In this document: positions 55,392 through 64,000 of the stretch, in pieces
How the letters are laid out: every line of letters starts with the position of its first letter
Numbering within the stretch: the stretch's first letter is position 1
Assembly: GCF_000307105.1 (NCBI RefSeq)
Contig: NC_018645.1
Span: forward strand, 1,376,578-1,440,577
Length of the DNA: 64,000 nt
Direction of reading: 5' to 3'
From: Desulfobacula toluolica Tol2
GTDB lineage: Bacteria; Desulfobacterota; Desulfobacteria; Desulfobacterales; Desulfobacteraceae
Notes under the pieces: generated by a model
What the model was told of the DNA's origin: nothing
Database searches by the model: none
Seen by the model: only the letters and a program-made list of their open reading frames with translations
Made by a program: the position numbers and the translations under genes

Positions 55392-56759
55392 TTACAATAT
55401 GTCAATTAATGTTTCTCCAAGGGTGTAGATATCCCCTGCACCCAGTGTCAGTACAATGTCATTATTTTTTACTTTGTGTGTAATCATTGATAGTGCCTGT
55501 GTAAAATCAGGAGCATAAGAGACATCTTTATGCCCATGCTCCATGATACTTTTGCATAGATGTTGTGCATCAACCCCTTTGATTTTTTTTTCACTTGCAG
55601 CATAAATCGGGAGTACAATCAGGATATCAGACTGATAAAAGGATCTGGTAAATTCATGAAACAATCCCTGGGTACGGGTATACCGGTGGGGTTGGAATAC
55701 AACAATCAAGCGTTTGTCTTTATAGCTTTTCCTTATCGCTGTAAGGGTTGCCATGATTTCGGTTGGATGATGACCGTAATCATCCATTACCATGATTTCT
55801 TTTTTTTTGCCTTTGATCTCAAGCCGTCTTTTTACCCCCTCAATTTGTTCCAAGGCTTCTTTGACGGTTTTAAAGGGGATGTTAAGTTCAAGTGCCGTGG
55901 CAATTGCTGCAAGCGCATTGGAGATATTATGGCTCCCGGCAAGATTCAGGCTTATTTCTCCCAAGTGGTTTTCATGGTAAAATACCTGGAAAATGCTTTT
56001 GCTGCCATGAAAAAAGATTTCTCTTGCCTGCAGATCAGACTGGGCTGTCATGCCATAGGTGGTATACCGAACATTTATCCTGGGAAGAATATCTTGAATA
56101 TGCTCATTGTCGAGACATAGAACGGCAAGACCATAAAAGGGAACAGAGTTGATGAATTGAACAAAATTATTTTTAATATCTTCAATGTCTTTGTAAAAAT
56201 CAAGGTGTTCAAGATCTATATTGGTGACTGCTGCAATAGCCGGTGAATACTTTAAAAAAGAGCCGTCGCTTTCGTCTGCTTCGGCAATGATATACTCTCC
56301 TTTGCCATGCAGTGCATTGGTATCAAGTCCTTTGAGAAGGCCGCCAATGATTACTGTAGGATCTAAGCCCGCCGTGTTGAGGATCTGGGCAATCATGGAG
56401 GTGGTTGATGTTTTGCCATGGGCACCTGATACGGCAATGGAATATTTGATTCGCATCAGTTCAGCCAGCATCTCAGCTCTCGGGATAATGGGAACAGACA
56501 GCTCTTTTGCTCGAATCACTTCCGGATTTTCACGGGAAATGGCTGACGAGGTAACTACCACGCTGGCACCTGCCACTTGTTCCTTGCTGTGACCCTGGAA
56601 AATGATTCCGCCATTTTCTTCAAGCCGCCGGGTAATGGGGGAAAGTTTCAGATCAGACCCGGACACCTTGTACCCAAGATGTAAGAGAAGTTCTGCAATT
56701 CCGCTCATGCCTATGCCGCCGATTCCGACAAAATGGATATGGTAATTTTTTTGATACAT
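55392..56759 (-). CDS. murC: UDP-N-acetylmuramate--L-alanine ligase
   Basis: This is a 455-residue Mur ligase. The N-terminal Rossmann motif FVGIGGIGMSGIAELLL, ATP P-loop SGAHGKTSTTSM (near 110-121), central DEADESDGSF-type motif (AEADESDGSFL) and C-terminal domain with DDYGHHPTEI (near 305) are present. It adds the first peptide residue to UDP-MurNAc. It lies 4 nt after murG and 9 nt before murB. Confidence 0.97.
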   Translation of the reverse strand: MYQKNYHIHFVGIGGIGMSGIAELLLHLGYKVSGSDLKLSPITRRLEENGGIIFQGHSKEQVAGASVVVTSSAISRENPEVIRAKELSVPIIPRAEMLAELMRIKYSIAVSGAHGKTSTTSMIAQILNTAGLDPTVIIGGLLKGLDTNALHGKGEYIIAEADESDGSFLKYSPAIAAVTNIDLEHLDFYKDIEDIKNNFVQFINSVPFYGLAVLCLDNEHIQDILPRINVRYTTYGMTAQSDLQAREIFFHGSKSIFQVFYHENHLGEISLNLAGSHNISNALAAIATALELNIPFKTVKEALEQIEGVKRRLEIKGKKKEIMVMDDYGHHPTEIMATLTAIRKSYKDKRLIVVFQPHRYTRTQGLFHEFTRSFYQSDILIVLPIYAASEKKIKGVDAQHLCKSIMEHGHKDVSYAPDFTQALSMITHKVKNNDIVLTLGAGDIYTLGETLIDIL

Positions 56760-56763
56760 TAAT

Positions 56764-57870
56764 TTAGACTTTAATTTCCTTTGTTTTTAAAATACAACTT
56801 GCTATGTTTTCATCAGCATTGGCAATTGCAATGCGCTTTAGCATTTTCGCCATGCGTTCAAGCCTGCTTTTGTCACCAACCAAGCCTTGTATAGTTTTTT
56901 CCAGGGTTTGTCCAGTCAGTTCGTTATCCTTGATCATTACGGCTGCATCATGGTTTTCAAGCGCCATAGCGTTAAAGGTTTGATGGTCATCGGCTGCATG
57001 GGGGAAAGGAACCAGAATGGCCGGCAGACCCATGATACAAAGTTCAAAAACAGTTCCCGCACCAGCTCTTGTGATGGCCAGATCAGCCATCTTTAAAAGT
57101 TGCGGCATGTTATGAAAAAAAGCTTTGACAGTTGCTTTGATGTTCAGGTCATCATATTGTTGCTGAATAGCGGATTCATCATTTATGCCGGTTTGATGGA
57201 TAATATTGAACCGGTCTGTATTTTTCATCATGGCGAGAGCATCCATAAAGGCTTTGTTGATACTGGCAGCCCCCTGGCTTCCGCCTGTGACAAGAAGAGT
57301 GATTTTGTCCGGATTAAAATTATTTGAAGTCAGGCTGGTTGCAGATTCAACGGAATCTGTTTGTCGAACAGGGTTGCCGACATATTTTACTTTTTTGTTT
57401 CCAACCAGTCCCTTTGTTTCTTTAAAAGAGGTAAAAATTGTTTTGGCAAATCTTGATAGCAAGCGGTTTGTCAAACCAGGGATGGCGTTTTGTTCCTGGA
57501 TGGCGGTTGGAATGCCCATGCACCAGGCAGCCAGAACAACCGCAAAAGAAGAAAACCCCCCCACACCAAGAACAAAATCTGGTTTTATGCGTTTCATGAT
57601 CATCATGGCCTGTATCAGGGAAACCAGAAGAATACCGATTGAAAATGCTTTTCTGAAAATACTGCTGCCTTTAATTGGTTTTGAGATGATACTCTTGTGG
57701 GCATATCCATATTTTTCAAGGGTCTGAACTTCAAATGGGGCGTTTGTTCCAACGAAAAGAACGTCTACATTGTCATGTAGTCTTTCAAGGGCTTGGGCAA
57801 CGGCAATGCCCGGAAACAGATGCCCGCCTGTTTTCCCGCCGGCAATGATTATTTTAAACGGTTTATTCAT
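56764..57870 (-). CDS. murG: UDP-GlcNAc:lipid I N-acetylglucosaminyltransferase
   Basis: This is a 368-residue GT28-family glycosyltransferase: AGGKTGGHLFPGIAVAQAL (glycine-rich loop), QEQNAIPGLTNRLL, TGGSQGA, and GAGTVFELCIMGLPAILVPFP (donor binding). It makes lipid II on the inner membrane face. Its start overlaps the ftsW stop by 4 nt. Confidence 0.97.
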   Translation of the reverse strand: MNKPFKIIIAGGKTGGHLFPGIAVAQALERLHDNVDVLFVGTNAPFEVQTLEKYGYAHKSIISKPIKGSSIFRKAFSIGILLVSLIQAMMIMKRIKPDFVLGVGGFSSFAVVLAAWCMGIPTAIQEQNAIPGLTNRLLSRFAKTIFTSFKETKGLVGNKKVKYVGNPVRQTDSVESATSLTSNNFNPDKITLLVTGGSQGAASINKAFMDALAMMKNTDRFNIIHQTGINDESAIQQQYDDLNIKATVKAFFHNMPQLLKMADLAITRAGAGTVFELCIMGLPAILVPFPHAADDHQTFNAMALENHDAAVMIKDNELTGQTLEKTIQGLVGDKSRLERMAKMLKRIAIANADENIASCILKTKEIKV

Positions 57871-58982
57871 TTTTTTTGCGATGCCCCTATATTCATTAAA
57901 ATTCCCATGGCAGCCATATTAACCAGCAGTGATGTTCCCCCGTAACTGATAAACGGCAGGGTAAGCCCTTTTGTGGGAAGTGCCCCTAAGGCGACCCCAG
58001 TGTTGATGATAACCTGTATCCCGATATAAATGGTTATTCCGGAAGCAGTGATGGCCCCGAAAGCAGTGTCTGATGTTTTGGCGATATCAATCCCTTTTAA
58101 TAATAAAACCAAGTACAAGGATAGAACCGTCAGTACACCTGCCAATCCGAATTCTTCTCCGATAATTGAAAAAATAAAGTCTGTGTGGGGTTCCGGAAGA
58201 TAGTGCATTTTTTGCATTCCAAGTCCAAGGCCTTTTCCAAAAATGCCGCCCGAACCAAATGCCTTTAAAGAATGAGTGACCTGGTATCCTGCGTCAGAAG
58301 GATCATTCCATGGGTTTAAAAAAGTCATAATTCTTTCCATACGATATTCAACTTTATACACCCAAAAATAAATCACCGGGATCAGTAAAGGTGTAGGTGA
58401 TAACAGGTGGATGATCTTGACCCCTGCAATAAACATCATTCCCCATGTGATCAGTCCCAATACCACAATGGTTCCAAAATCAGGCTGGAAAATAATTAAA
58501 ACGGCAAGAAAAGAAAAAAGCAGAGCGTGGGGAAAAAATCCAATGAAAAACAATTTTATCATTTCTTGTTTTTTGGACAGGGAATATCCAAGAAAAAGAA
58601 TCAGCAATAATTTTGTCAATTCAGCCGGTTGGAACGTGAACCCCCAAAGGTTCAGCCACCGGTTGGCTCCGCCGGCTTTCATATTCAGTTGTGGAACAAG
58701 TACAGCAACAAGGAGTGCAATGATAAAAAAAAAGATGAGATATGAAAATTTTTTATAAAGATTATAAGGCAAAGAGGCTGTGATAAACATTGCACACAAG
58801 CTTATGCCAAAGAAAAGACACTGTTTTTGCATATAGTAAATTGCTGAGTTGTGGTTTTCCATGCTGATGGCGGAGCTTGCGGAATACACCATGATTATGC
58901 CGATCCCTGAAAGAAGAAGAACTGGGAAAAGAACTTTTCCTTCACTGAAAAACGGATGTATGGTTTTTATTTTTTCCGCCAT
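57867..58982 (-). CDS. ftsW: SEDS glycosyltransferase FtsW
   Basis: This is a 371-residue polytopic membrane protein (about ten TM helices) with FTSW/RODA/SPOVE signatures: GGANRWL near 104, FQPAELTKLLLILFLG, and KGLTLPFISYGGTSLL near the C-terminus. It polymerises glycan for septal wall. The ATG at 58982 is 4 nt past the murD stop; a TTG at 58997 would overlap murD by 11 nt. Confidence 0.95.
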   Translation of the reverse strand: MAEKIKTIHPFFSEGKVLFPVLLLSGIGIIMVYSASSAISMENHNSAIYYMQKQCLFFGISLCAMFITASLPYNLYKKFSYLIFFFIIALLVAVLVPQLNMKAGGANRWLNLWGFTFQPAELTKLLLILFLGYSLSKKQEMIKLFFIGFFPHALLFSFLAVLIIFQPDFGTIVVLGLITWGMMFIAGVKIIHLLSPTPLLIPVIYFWVYKVEYRMERIMTFLNPWNDPSDAGYQVTHSLKAFGSGGIFGKGLGLGMQKMHYLPEPHTDFIFSIIGEEFGLAGVLTVLSLYLVLLLKGIDIAKTSDTAFGAITASGITIYIGIQVIINTGVALGALPTKGLTLPFISYGGTSLLVNMAAMGILMNIGASQKK

Positions 58983-58986
58983 TTTA

Positions 58987-60348
58987 TTAGTTTCCAAGCC
59001 GGGTTACACAATTTACAAAATCATCTCCCCTGCTGGCATAGTTTTCATACATGTCAAAGCTTGCACAGGCCGGGGAGAGAAGGATAATGTCGTTTTTTGC
59101 CGCAGAATCAAAAGCTTTTTGCACGGCATGGTTCATTGTTTGGGCCTTTTTTACTATACAGACAGTTTCAAATGTGTTTTTAATGTGTGTTTTGGATTCG
59201 CCAATGGCAACAATGGTTTTAACCTTTTGTTTCACAGCCTTAATCAGTAAGGAAAAATCCGTGTCTTTTTCTCTTCCTCCCAAAATGAGAATAATATTGT
59301 TATCAAAACACTCCAGAGCCCGGATGACCGCATCCGTATTGGTGGCTTTGGAATCATTATAAAAAGAAATTCCGTTAATGGTTTTAATAAATTCAATTCT
59401 ATGTGCAAGATTTTTAAAGGTTTTCAATCCTTTTAAAATACCACTCATTTTCGCACCAGCGCCAAGGCAGGCAAGAACGGCTGCAGCAATATTTTCCCTG
59501 TTGTGACGGCCCTGAAGTCCTTTGACTTGAGCTGCTTTTATCTTGTGGCTCACATTTTTTGTGATAATATCAATGGTGTCTGAACCGATGTTGGCACCCC
59601 ATTGTGTCTGAATGCTTTTTTGTGATGAAAATGCAAAAATCATGGACTTAAGTTTTTGGGACTTTTTATCAAATTCATTGACTGATTGATTTATTATTGC
59701 TTTGTCGGAAGCGTCCTGGTGTTTAAATATGCGCCATTTGGAATCTTTGTATGCGCTGTAACTATCGTATCTGTCCAGGTGATCTTCTGAGATATTTAAA
59801 AGCACGCCCACATCAGGCTTGAACCGTTTTGCAAGATCCAGTTGGAAACTTGAAATTTCAGCCACGATGATATCCGTGTTTTTTTTGTCCATCAAGTGAT
59901 CAACCAGTGGAGTTCCGATATTGCCTCCCACAAAAGGATTCATGCCGCAGGCCTTGAGCATGTCGCCGATTAAGGTTGTGGTCGTGGTTTTGCCGTTTGT
60001 GCCTGTAATGGCAATTATTGGAAGATCATTGTACCGGGAAAAAATATCCAGTTCGCCTGTTATGCCAACACCATTGTCTGCCGCTGTTTTAATAAATTTA
60101 TTGGTTAAAGGGATACCTGGACTTGGAACCATGACTTTGGCCCTGTTAAAGGTTTCCTGGTTGTGAAAACCGATTTGAGTTTTAATGCCAAGGGCATTGA
60201 GTTGTTTTGCAACATGGCTTCTGCTTGCGTCAATATCTGTGGCAACTACGTTCTTGCCCCTGGAGCTGAGAAATTTGGCCATGGAAAGTCCTGAAGTTCC
60301 AAGACCGATGATCAGAAAATATGGTGATGTTTTTGTTTTCATTGTCAT
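58987..60348 (-). CDS. murD: UDP-N-acetylmuramoylalanine--D-glutamate ligase
   Basis: This is a 453-residue Mur ligase. The N-terminal domain GLGTSGLSMAKFLSSRG, P-loop ITGTNGKTTTTTL (near 113-125), HLDRYDS and the C-terminal FYNDSKATNTDAV and SPACASFDMYENYASRGD are as in MurD. It adds D-Glu. It starts immediately after the mraY stop; ATGs at 60348 and 60342 are both possible. Confidence 0.97.
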   Translation of the reverse strand: MTMKTKTSPYFLIIGLGTSGLSMAKFLSSRGKNVVATDIDASRSHVAKQLNALGIKTQIGFHNQETFNRAKVMVPSPGIPLTNKFIKTAADNGVGITGELDIFSRYNDLPIIAITGTNGKTTTTTLIGDMLKACGMNPFVGGNIGTPLVDHLMDKKNTDIIVAEISSFQLDLAKRFKPDVGVLLNISEDHLDRYDSYSAYKDSKWRIFKHQDASDKAIINQSVNEFDKKSQKLKSMIFAFSSQKSIQTQWGANIGSDTIDIITKNVSHKIKAAQVKGLQGRHNRENIAAAVLACLGAGAKMSGILKGLKTFKNLAHRIEFIKTINGISFYNDSKATNTDAVIRALECFDNNIILILGGREKDTDFSLLIKAVKQKVKTIVAIGESKTHIKNTFETVCIVKKAQTMNHAVQKAFDSAAKNDIILLSPACASFDMYENYASRGDDFVNCVTRLGN

Positions 60349-61428
60349 TTACCTTATTTTCAATGTACTCAACGAGAGTAATGCCAGGGTAATGGAGACA
60401 ATCCAGAACCGCACAATCACTTTTGATTCATGCCAGCCCTTAAGTTCAAAATGGTGATGCAGGGGGGCCATTCTAAACACTCTTTTTCCATGTGTCAGTT
60501 TAAAATAGCCAACTTGAATGATGACTGACAAGGCTTCAATGACAAAGATTCCTCCTACAATCAGCAGCAGGATTTCCTGTTTTGTGATAATGGCAATGGT
60601 TCCTAAAATACCGCCCAGAGGAATGGACCCTGAATCGCCCATGAAAATCTGGGCAGGATGGGCATTAAACCATAGAAATCCTAATCCTGCGCCTGCCAGG
60701 GTTCCGCAGATAACCGCTATTTCACCGGCAGAGGCAATATGCCGGACATGAAGGTAGTCGGCGATCTGGATATGCCCTGCAACATAGGCAAAGAACATAT
60801 AAGTGACACTGGCAACTATATAGGGACCAATGGCCAGGCCGTCAAGCCCATCGGTCAGGTTTACGGCATTGGATGTGCCAACGATGACAAGGCAGGCAAA
60901 AGGAATATACCAGATTCCCAGGTCCGGGGAAATATCTTTTAAAAACGGAATCGTCAGGCTGGAATCAAAATCAGGGCAGAGATAGATAAGATAGCTGATA
61001 ATAAAGCCAAATATTATTTGAATCAAAAATTTGCCTTTGGCCGTAAATCCCATGTTTCTTTTTTTTACCTGCATCAGATAATCATCTATAAATCCGATCA
61101 ATCCGAAAAGTATCAGGGTTAGAAGAAGTATGTTTACATAGTGATTGGTCAGGTTTCCCCAGATCACTGTTGTGGTGAAGATGGAAAAAAGGATCAGGAT
61201 ACCGCCCATGGTCGGCGTGCCTTGTTTTCCCATATGTGATTGGGGCCCATCGGTCTGGATGATCTGACCGATCTGCATTTGGGAAAGTTTTTTAATGACA
61301 AAGGGTCCGAAAAGAAAACAAATCAAAAACGCAGTCAGACCTGCGTAAATTGTTCTAAATGTAATATATCGGAATATATTCAAGAATGTGTAATCAATAT
61401 GGAATGGATATAAAAATTCGTAGAGCAT
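60349..61428 (-). CDS. mraY: Phospho-N-acetylmuramoyl-pentapeptide transferase
   Basis: This is a 359-residue membrane enzyme with about ten TM helices: GTPTMGG, FIDDYLMQ, NAVNLTDGLDGLA (Mg and substrate binding), GDSGSIPLGGILG and HHHFELKGWHE. It makes lipid I from UDP-MurNAc-pentapeptide and undecaprenyl phosphate. It lies 22 nt after the murE-murF gene. Confidence 0.98.
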   Translation of the reverse strand: MLYEFLYPFHIDYTFLNIFRYITFRTIYAGLTAFLICFLFGPFVIKKLSQMQIGQIIQTDGPQSHMGKQGTPTMGGILILFSIFTTTVIWGNLTNHYVNILLLTLILFGLIGFIDDYLMQVKKRNMGFTAKGKFLIQIIFGFIISYLIYLCPDFDSSLTIPFLKDISPDLGIWYIPFACLVIVGTSNAVNLTDGLDGLAIGPYIVASVTYMFFAYVAGHIQIADYLHVRHIASAGEIAVICGTLAGAGLGFLWFNAHPAQIFMGDSGSIPLGGILGTIAIITKQEILLLIVGGIFVIEALSVIIQVGYFKLTHGKRVFRMAPLHHHFELKGWHESKVIVRFWIVSITLALLSLSTLKIR

Positions 61429-61450
61429 ACGTTTTCGCCTTACAGCCCCT

Positions 61451-64000
61451 TTAGTTTAATAGTGTTTGAAGTTTTTGTATGATGTTTTCCATGGCCATAC
61501 CCCTTGACCCTTTTACAAGAATCCAGGTTTCCCGGTCTGACTGTTCCAATATTTTTCGGGCTATTTCATCTTTTGATCCGTGAAATATATTGTCTTCTGA
61601 AAATCCGTTTTCAACTGCACCGTCTATCATGTGCTTTGTCTGGTCTCCGAAAACAAATAATTTGGAAATGCCCGATAGAGCGATTTTTAGTCCGATTTGC
61701 CTATGCAGCCTGTCGGATTTTGTTCCAAGTTCCAGCATATCCCCGAGAACGGCAATGCTGTTTTTGCCGGCACTGACTCTTTGCAGGGTATTTATGGCCT
61801 GGGTGACGGAAGCCGGATTTGCATTATATGTGTCATCAATCATATGGATGGAATCCGACAGCCTGAAAATATTCATCCTGCCGGATACCGGGGTAAAGGC
61901 CCGGAGTCCTTTTTTTATACCTTTCCTGCAAATGCCTGCAATGCTGGCGGCGCAAATTGCCGCAAGACAATTATCCACCATAAACAGGGCAGGGGAGTTG
62001 ATTGAACAGGCAATTTTTTGATCGTTAAATTTGGCGGTAAATTGGGTGGAACCTGCCAAGGTTTTAATATCAGCAGATTGAAAGTCTGCATCATATCCTG
62101 AGCCAAAAAAGAGAACTGTTTTTATGGCGTTATTTTCCCTGGCTTTTGCTTCAAGGATGCAGCGCCTTGGATCATCCGCAAAAAGGATTGCGGTTGCGTT
62201 TTTACGGATGCCTTCAAAAATTTCCGCCTTGGCAGTTGCCACATTCTCAACACTGCCAAGTCCTTCAAGATGAACTCCTGCGGTATTGGTTACCACGGCA
62301 ATATCGGGAAGTGCGATCCGGCTCAGTCTGGAGATTTCACCCGGATGGTTCATGCCCATTTCCACGATAGCCCATTCATGAGCATGGGAAAGATTTAAAA
62401 GAGTCAGTGGTAAACCGATTTCATTGTTAAAATTACCAGTTGTGGCGTGGGTATGATATTGGGTTTTAAATATTTCCTGGGTGATTTTTCTTGTGGTTGT
62501 TTTTCCGCTGGAACCTGTAATTGCAATTAATTTGACGTTTGAGCGCAGCCTTTGATATCGGGCCAGCTGTCCTAAGCCGGTTAAGGTATCCCTGGTTTCA
62601 AAAATAATCAGACTGCTTTGAAAAATTTTTTTTCGAGTGTTTTGATCAAGAGTATCAACAAATCCTTTTTGGGTGATAAATCCTTTTATACCTTGATCAA
62701 TAAGGCGTTTAATAAAAATATGTCCATCAAAAGTTTCTCCTTTAAGTGCAAGGAAAATATGGGTTTGAGCAATAGTTCTTGAATCAGTGGAGATTCCGCT
62801 AAAACTATGATTTTTTTTTATGTTTGAAAAAACAGGATCTGTATTCAATGCACGGGACAGATCTTCTGTTTTCCATGCAATCGGGGTGAATTGGTCTGCA
62901 AATTCAATGGCGGAGTTCTTTAGTTCTTCTTTGTCATCAAAGTGAAGGGTGCCTGTATTGGTAATTTGATAGGTTTCGTGTCCTTTTCCCGCAGCAACAA
63001 TTATATCCCCTGGTTTTGAAATGAATACAGCCTTTTTAAGAGCTTTTTTTCGGTCAACTTCAACCATGTAGCCTTTTTTGAACGGATCAAATGAAAGATC
63101 GTTTTCAGAAAGTTTATCAAAAGTGTCCAACCCTTCACAAATATCATTTATAATTTCATCAGGGTTTTCGGATCTCGGGTTGTCAGAGGTTATAATGGTA
63201 ATGTCACTTGTTTTGCAGGCAATGCAACCCATTAAGGGACGTTTTGAACGGTCCCTGTCGCCACCGCATCCGAAAACAGTGATAATTCTTTTGGGGGCCA
63301 TTTGTTTGAGCGTGGTCAGAATGGATTCAAGTGCGTCAGGCGTGTGAGCATAATCGACAAATATATACCTGTCGATCGGGGTATTGATTTTTTCCAGCCG
63401 GCCCGGAACGGCAGGGCAGTTTTCAAGCCCCTTTTTTATCTGTTCAAGTTTGATATTCAAGGCATGGGCAGCACCGGCAGCACATAAAATATTTTCCAGA
63501 TTAAATTTGCCGGTAAGCGATGTTGTTAAGTTGAATGAACCGCCGGGCAGACAAATGGTTCCTGACAACCCATGGATATCGTCTTTGACACTTTGTGCAA
63601 AAATATCTGTTTTTTTTTTTGTGCTGACAGCAAGGTTTGGACAGGCAAGAGAATTGAATAAGGATTCTCCTTTGGGGTCATCAATGTTCAGGATGGCAGG
63701 AGCATCGTTTTTTCCGTTTGACCCGAGAAACCGAGTGAAAAATCTTTTTTTGCAGTCAAAGTAGGCATCAATGGTTTTGTGATAATCCAGGTGATCCTGG
63801 GTCAGGTTTGTAAATACCCCGGCATCAAACCGGCAGAAGTCCACCCTGTTCAGGTCAAGTCCATGGGAGGAAACTTCCATGATGACATGGGTTACACCGG
63901 CCTGTTTCATGTTATAAAGGTTTTTTTGAAGATCAATGGAATCAGGAGTTGTTACAGGGGTATCAAAAGTCTGATCATTGTACCGGATATTTATGGTTCC
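61451..64000 (-). CDS. murE-murF: MurE-MurF fusion (bifunctional Mur ligase), 5' end outside the window
   Basis: One uninterrupted frame runs from the edge at 64000 to 61451 (849 visible residues). The first part (to about 62890) is MurE: THVIMEVSSHGLDLNRV, HTPDALESIL and the meso-diaminopimelate-selecting DNPRSENP, ending at GKGHETYQ. The second part is MurF: STDSRTIAQTHIFLALKGETFDGH, P-loop ITGSSGKTTTRKI, VEMGMNHPGEI and DDTYNANPAS. The normally separate ligases adding meso-DAP and D-Ala-D-Ala are joined by a short linker. No stop or frameshift lies at the joint. The MurE N-terminal domain lies beyond the window edge; the first visible residues (GTINIRYNDQ, then VTTPDSIDLQ) are MurE-like. 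murF is absent elsewhere in this cluster, which supports a true fusion. Confidence 0.95.
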   Translation of the reverse strand, partial: GTINIRYNDQTFDTPVTTPDSIDLQKNLYNMKQAGVTHVIMEVSSHGLDLNRVDFCRFDAGVFTNLTQDHLDYHKTIDAYFDCKKRFFTRFLGSNGKNDAPAILNIDDPKGESLFNSLACPNLAVSTKKKTDIFAQSVKDDIHGLSGTICLPGGSFNLTTSLTGKFNLENILCAAGAAHALNIKLEQIKKGLENCPAVPGRLEKINTPIDRYIFVDYAHTPDALESILTTLKQMAPKRIITVFGCGGDRDRSKRPLMGCIACKTSDITIITSDNPRSENPDEIINDICEGLDTFDKLSENDLSFDPFKKGYMVEVDRKKALKKAVFISKPGDIIVAAGKGHETYQITNTGTLHFDDKEELKNSAIEFADQFTPIAWKTEDLSRALNTDPVFSNIKKNHSFSGISTDSRTIAQTHIFLALKGETFDGHIFIKRLIDQGIKGFITQKGFVDTLDQNTRKKIFQSSLIIFETRDTLTGLGQLARYQRLRSNVKLIAITGSSGKTTTRKITQEIFKTQYHTHATTGNFNNEIGLPLTLLNLSHAHEWAIVEMGMNHPGEISRLSRIALPDIAVVTNTAGVHLEGLGSVENVATAKAEIFEGIRKNATAILFADDPRRCILEAKARENNAIKTVLFFGSGYDADFQSADIKTLAGSTQFTAKFNDQKIACSINSPALFMVDNCLAAICAASIAGICRKGIKKGLRAFTPVSGRMNIFRLSDSIHMIDDTYNANPASVTQAINTLQRVSAGKNSIAVLGDMLELGTKSDRLHRQIGLKIALSGISKLFVFGDQTKHMIDGAVENGFSEDNIFHGSKDEIARKILEQSDRETWILVKGSRGMAMENIIQKLQTLLN

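Overview
The window is AT-rich chromosomal DNA from an anaerobic bacterium. It encodes a complete carbonyl branch of the bacterial Wood-Ljungdahl pathway, three tetrahydrofolate enzymes of the methyl branch, a selenocysteine formate dehydrogenase and PAS/PocR-type signalling. Gene content and the wording of many proteins suggest a sulfate-reducing deltaproteobacterium of the Desulfobacteraceae (Desulfobacula/Desulfobacterium-like). That assignment is inference, because no 16S gene or dsr gene lies in the window.

Layout. (1) 1-8.1 kb is an accessory, defence-type locus on the minus strand: a DrmA-like DISARM helicase, a DrmB-like DUF1998 protein, a compact SF1 helicase and the start of an unknown gene running off the left edge. 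A DUF4405-type membrane protein sits on the opposite strand between drmA and drmB. drmA and drmB are each preceded by the same 45-bp repeat (43/45 identical), which suggests a duplicated promoter/operator. (2) 8.3-12.8 kb, plus strand: a zinc-ribbon methyltransferase, a stand-alone molybdopterin/tungstopterin oxidoreductase and an Epd/GAPDH-family dehydrogenase. (3) 12.9-22.5 kb, minus strand: acsD-cooS-acsB-acsC-acsE-(97-aa unknown)-cooC. AcsD carries an unusual long Ala/Lys/Glu-rich tail. (4) 23.0-26.5 kb: divergent formate-THF ligase, then folD and fchA on the minus strand. (5) 26.9-34.7 kb, plus strand: a PocR-domain histidine kinase and sigma54 activator pair, a decayed receiver fragment, a chemoreceptor and ADP-forming acetyl-CoA synthetase. 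(6) 34.7-40.9 kb, plus strand: a housekeeping run of phosphopantetheinyl transferase, DUF1844, ispE, tRNA-Gln, prs, rplY, pth, carD and rluD. (7) 41.0-48.1 kb: Sec-containing formate dehydrogenase, divergent from an RnfB-GltD-like fusion flavoprotein and a hybrid kinase. (8) 48.3-64 kb, minus strand: ppaC, then the division/cell-wall cluster read from the right edge as murE-murF fusion, mraY, murD, ftsW, murG, murC, murB, ftsQ, ftsA, ftsZ and a B12-type radical SAM gene.

Metabolic reading: formate dehydrogenase, Fhs, FchA and FolD interconvert CO2/formate and methylene-THF. AcsE passes methyl groups to the AcsCD corrinoid protein, CooS supplies or removes CO, AcsB makes or cleaves acetyl-CoA, and the ADP-forming ligase links acetyl-CoA to acetate and ATP. 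The set can run reductively (CO2 fixation) or oxidatively (acetate oxidation); the sequence does not say which. No methylene-THF reductase lies in the window.

A family of degenerate palindromic intergenic repeats (six copies at five loci, about 80-100 bp each) is scattered through the window. Three copies begin 1-5 nt after a stop codon. It is the clearest structure not explained by genes. Non-ATG starts (TTG, GTG, possibly ATT) are common and well supported by Shine-Dalgarno positions.
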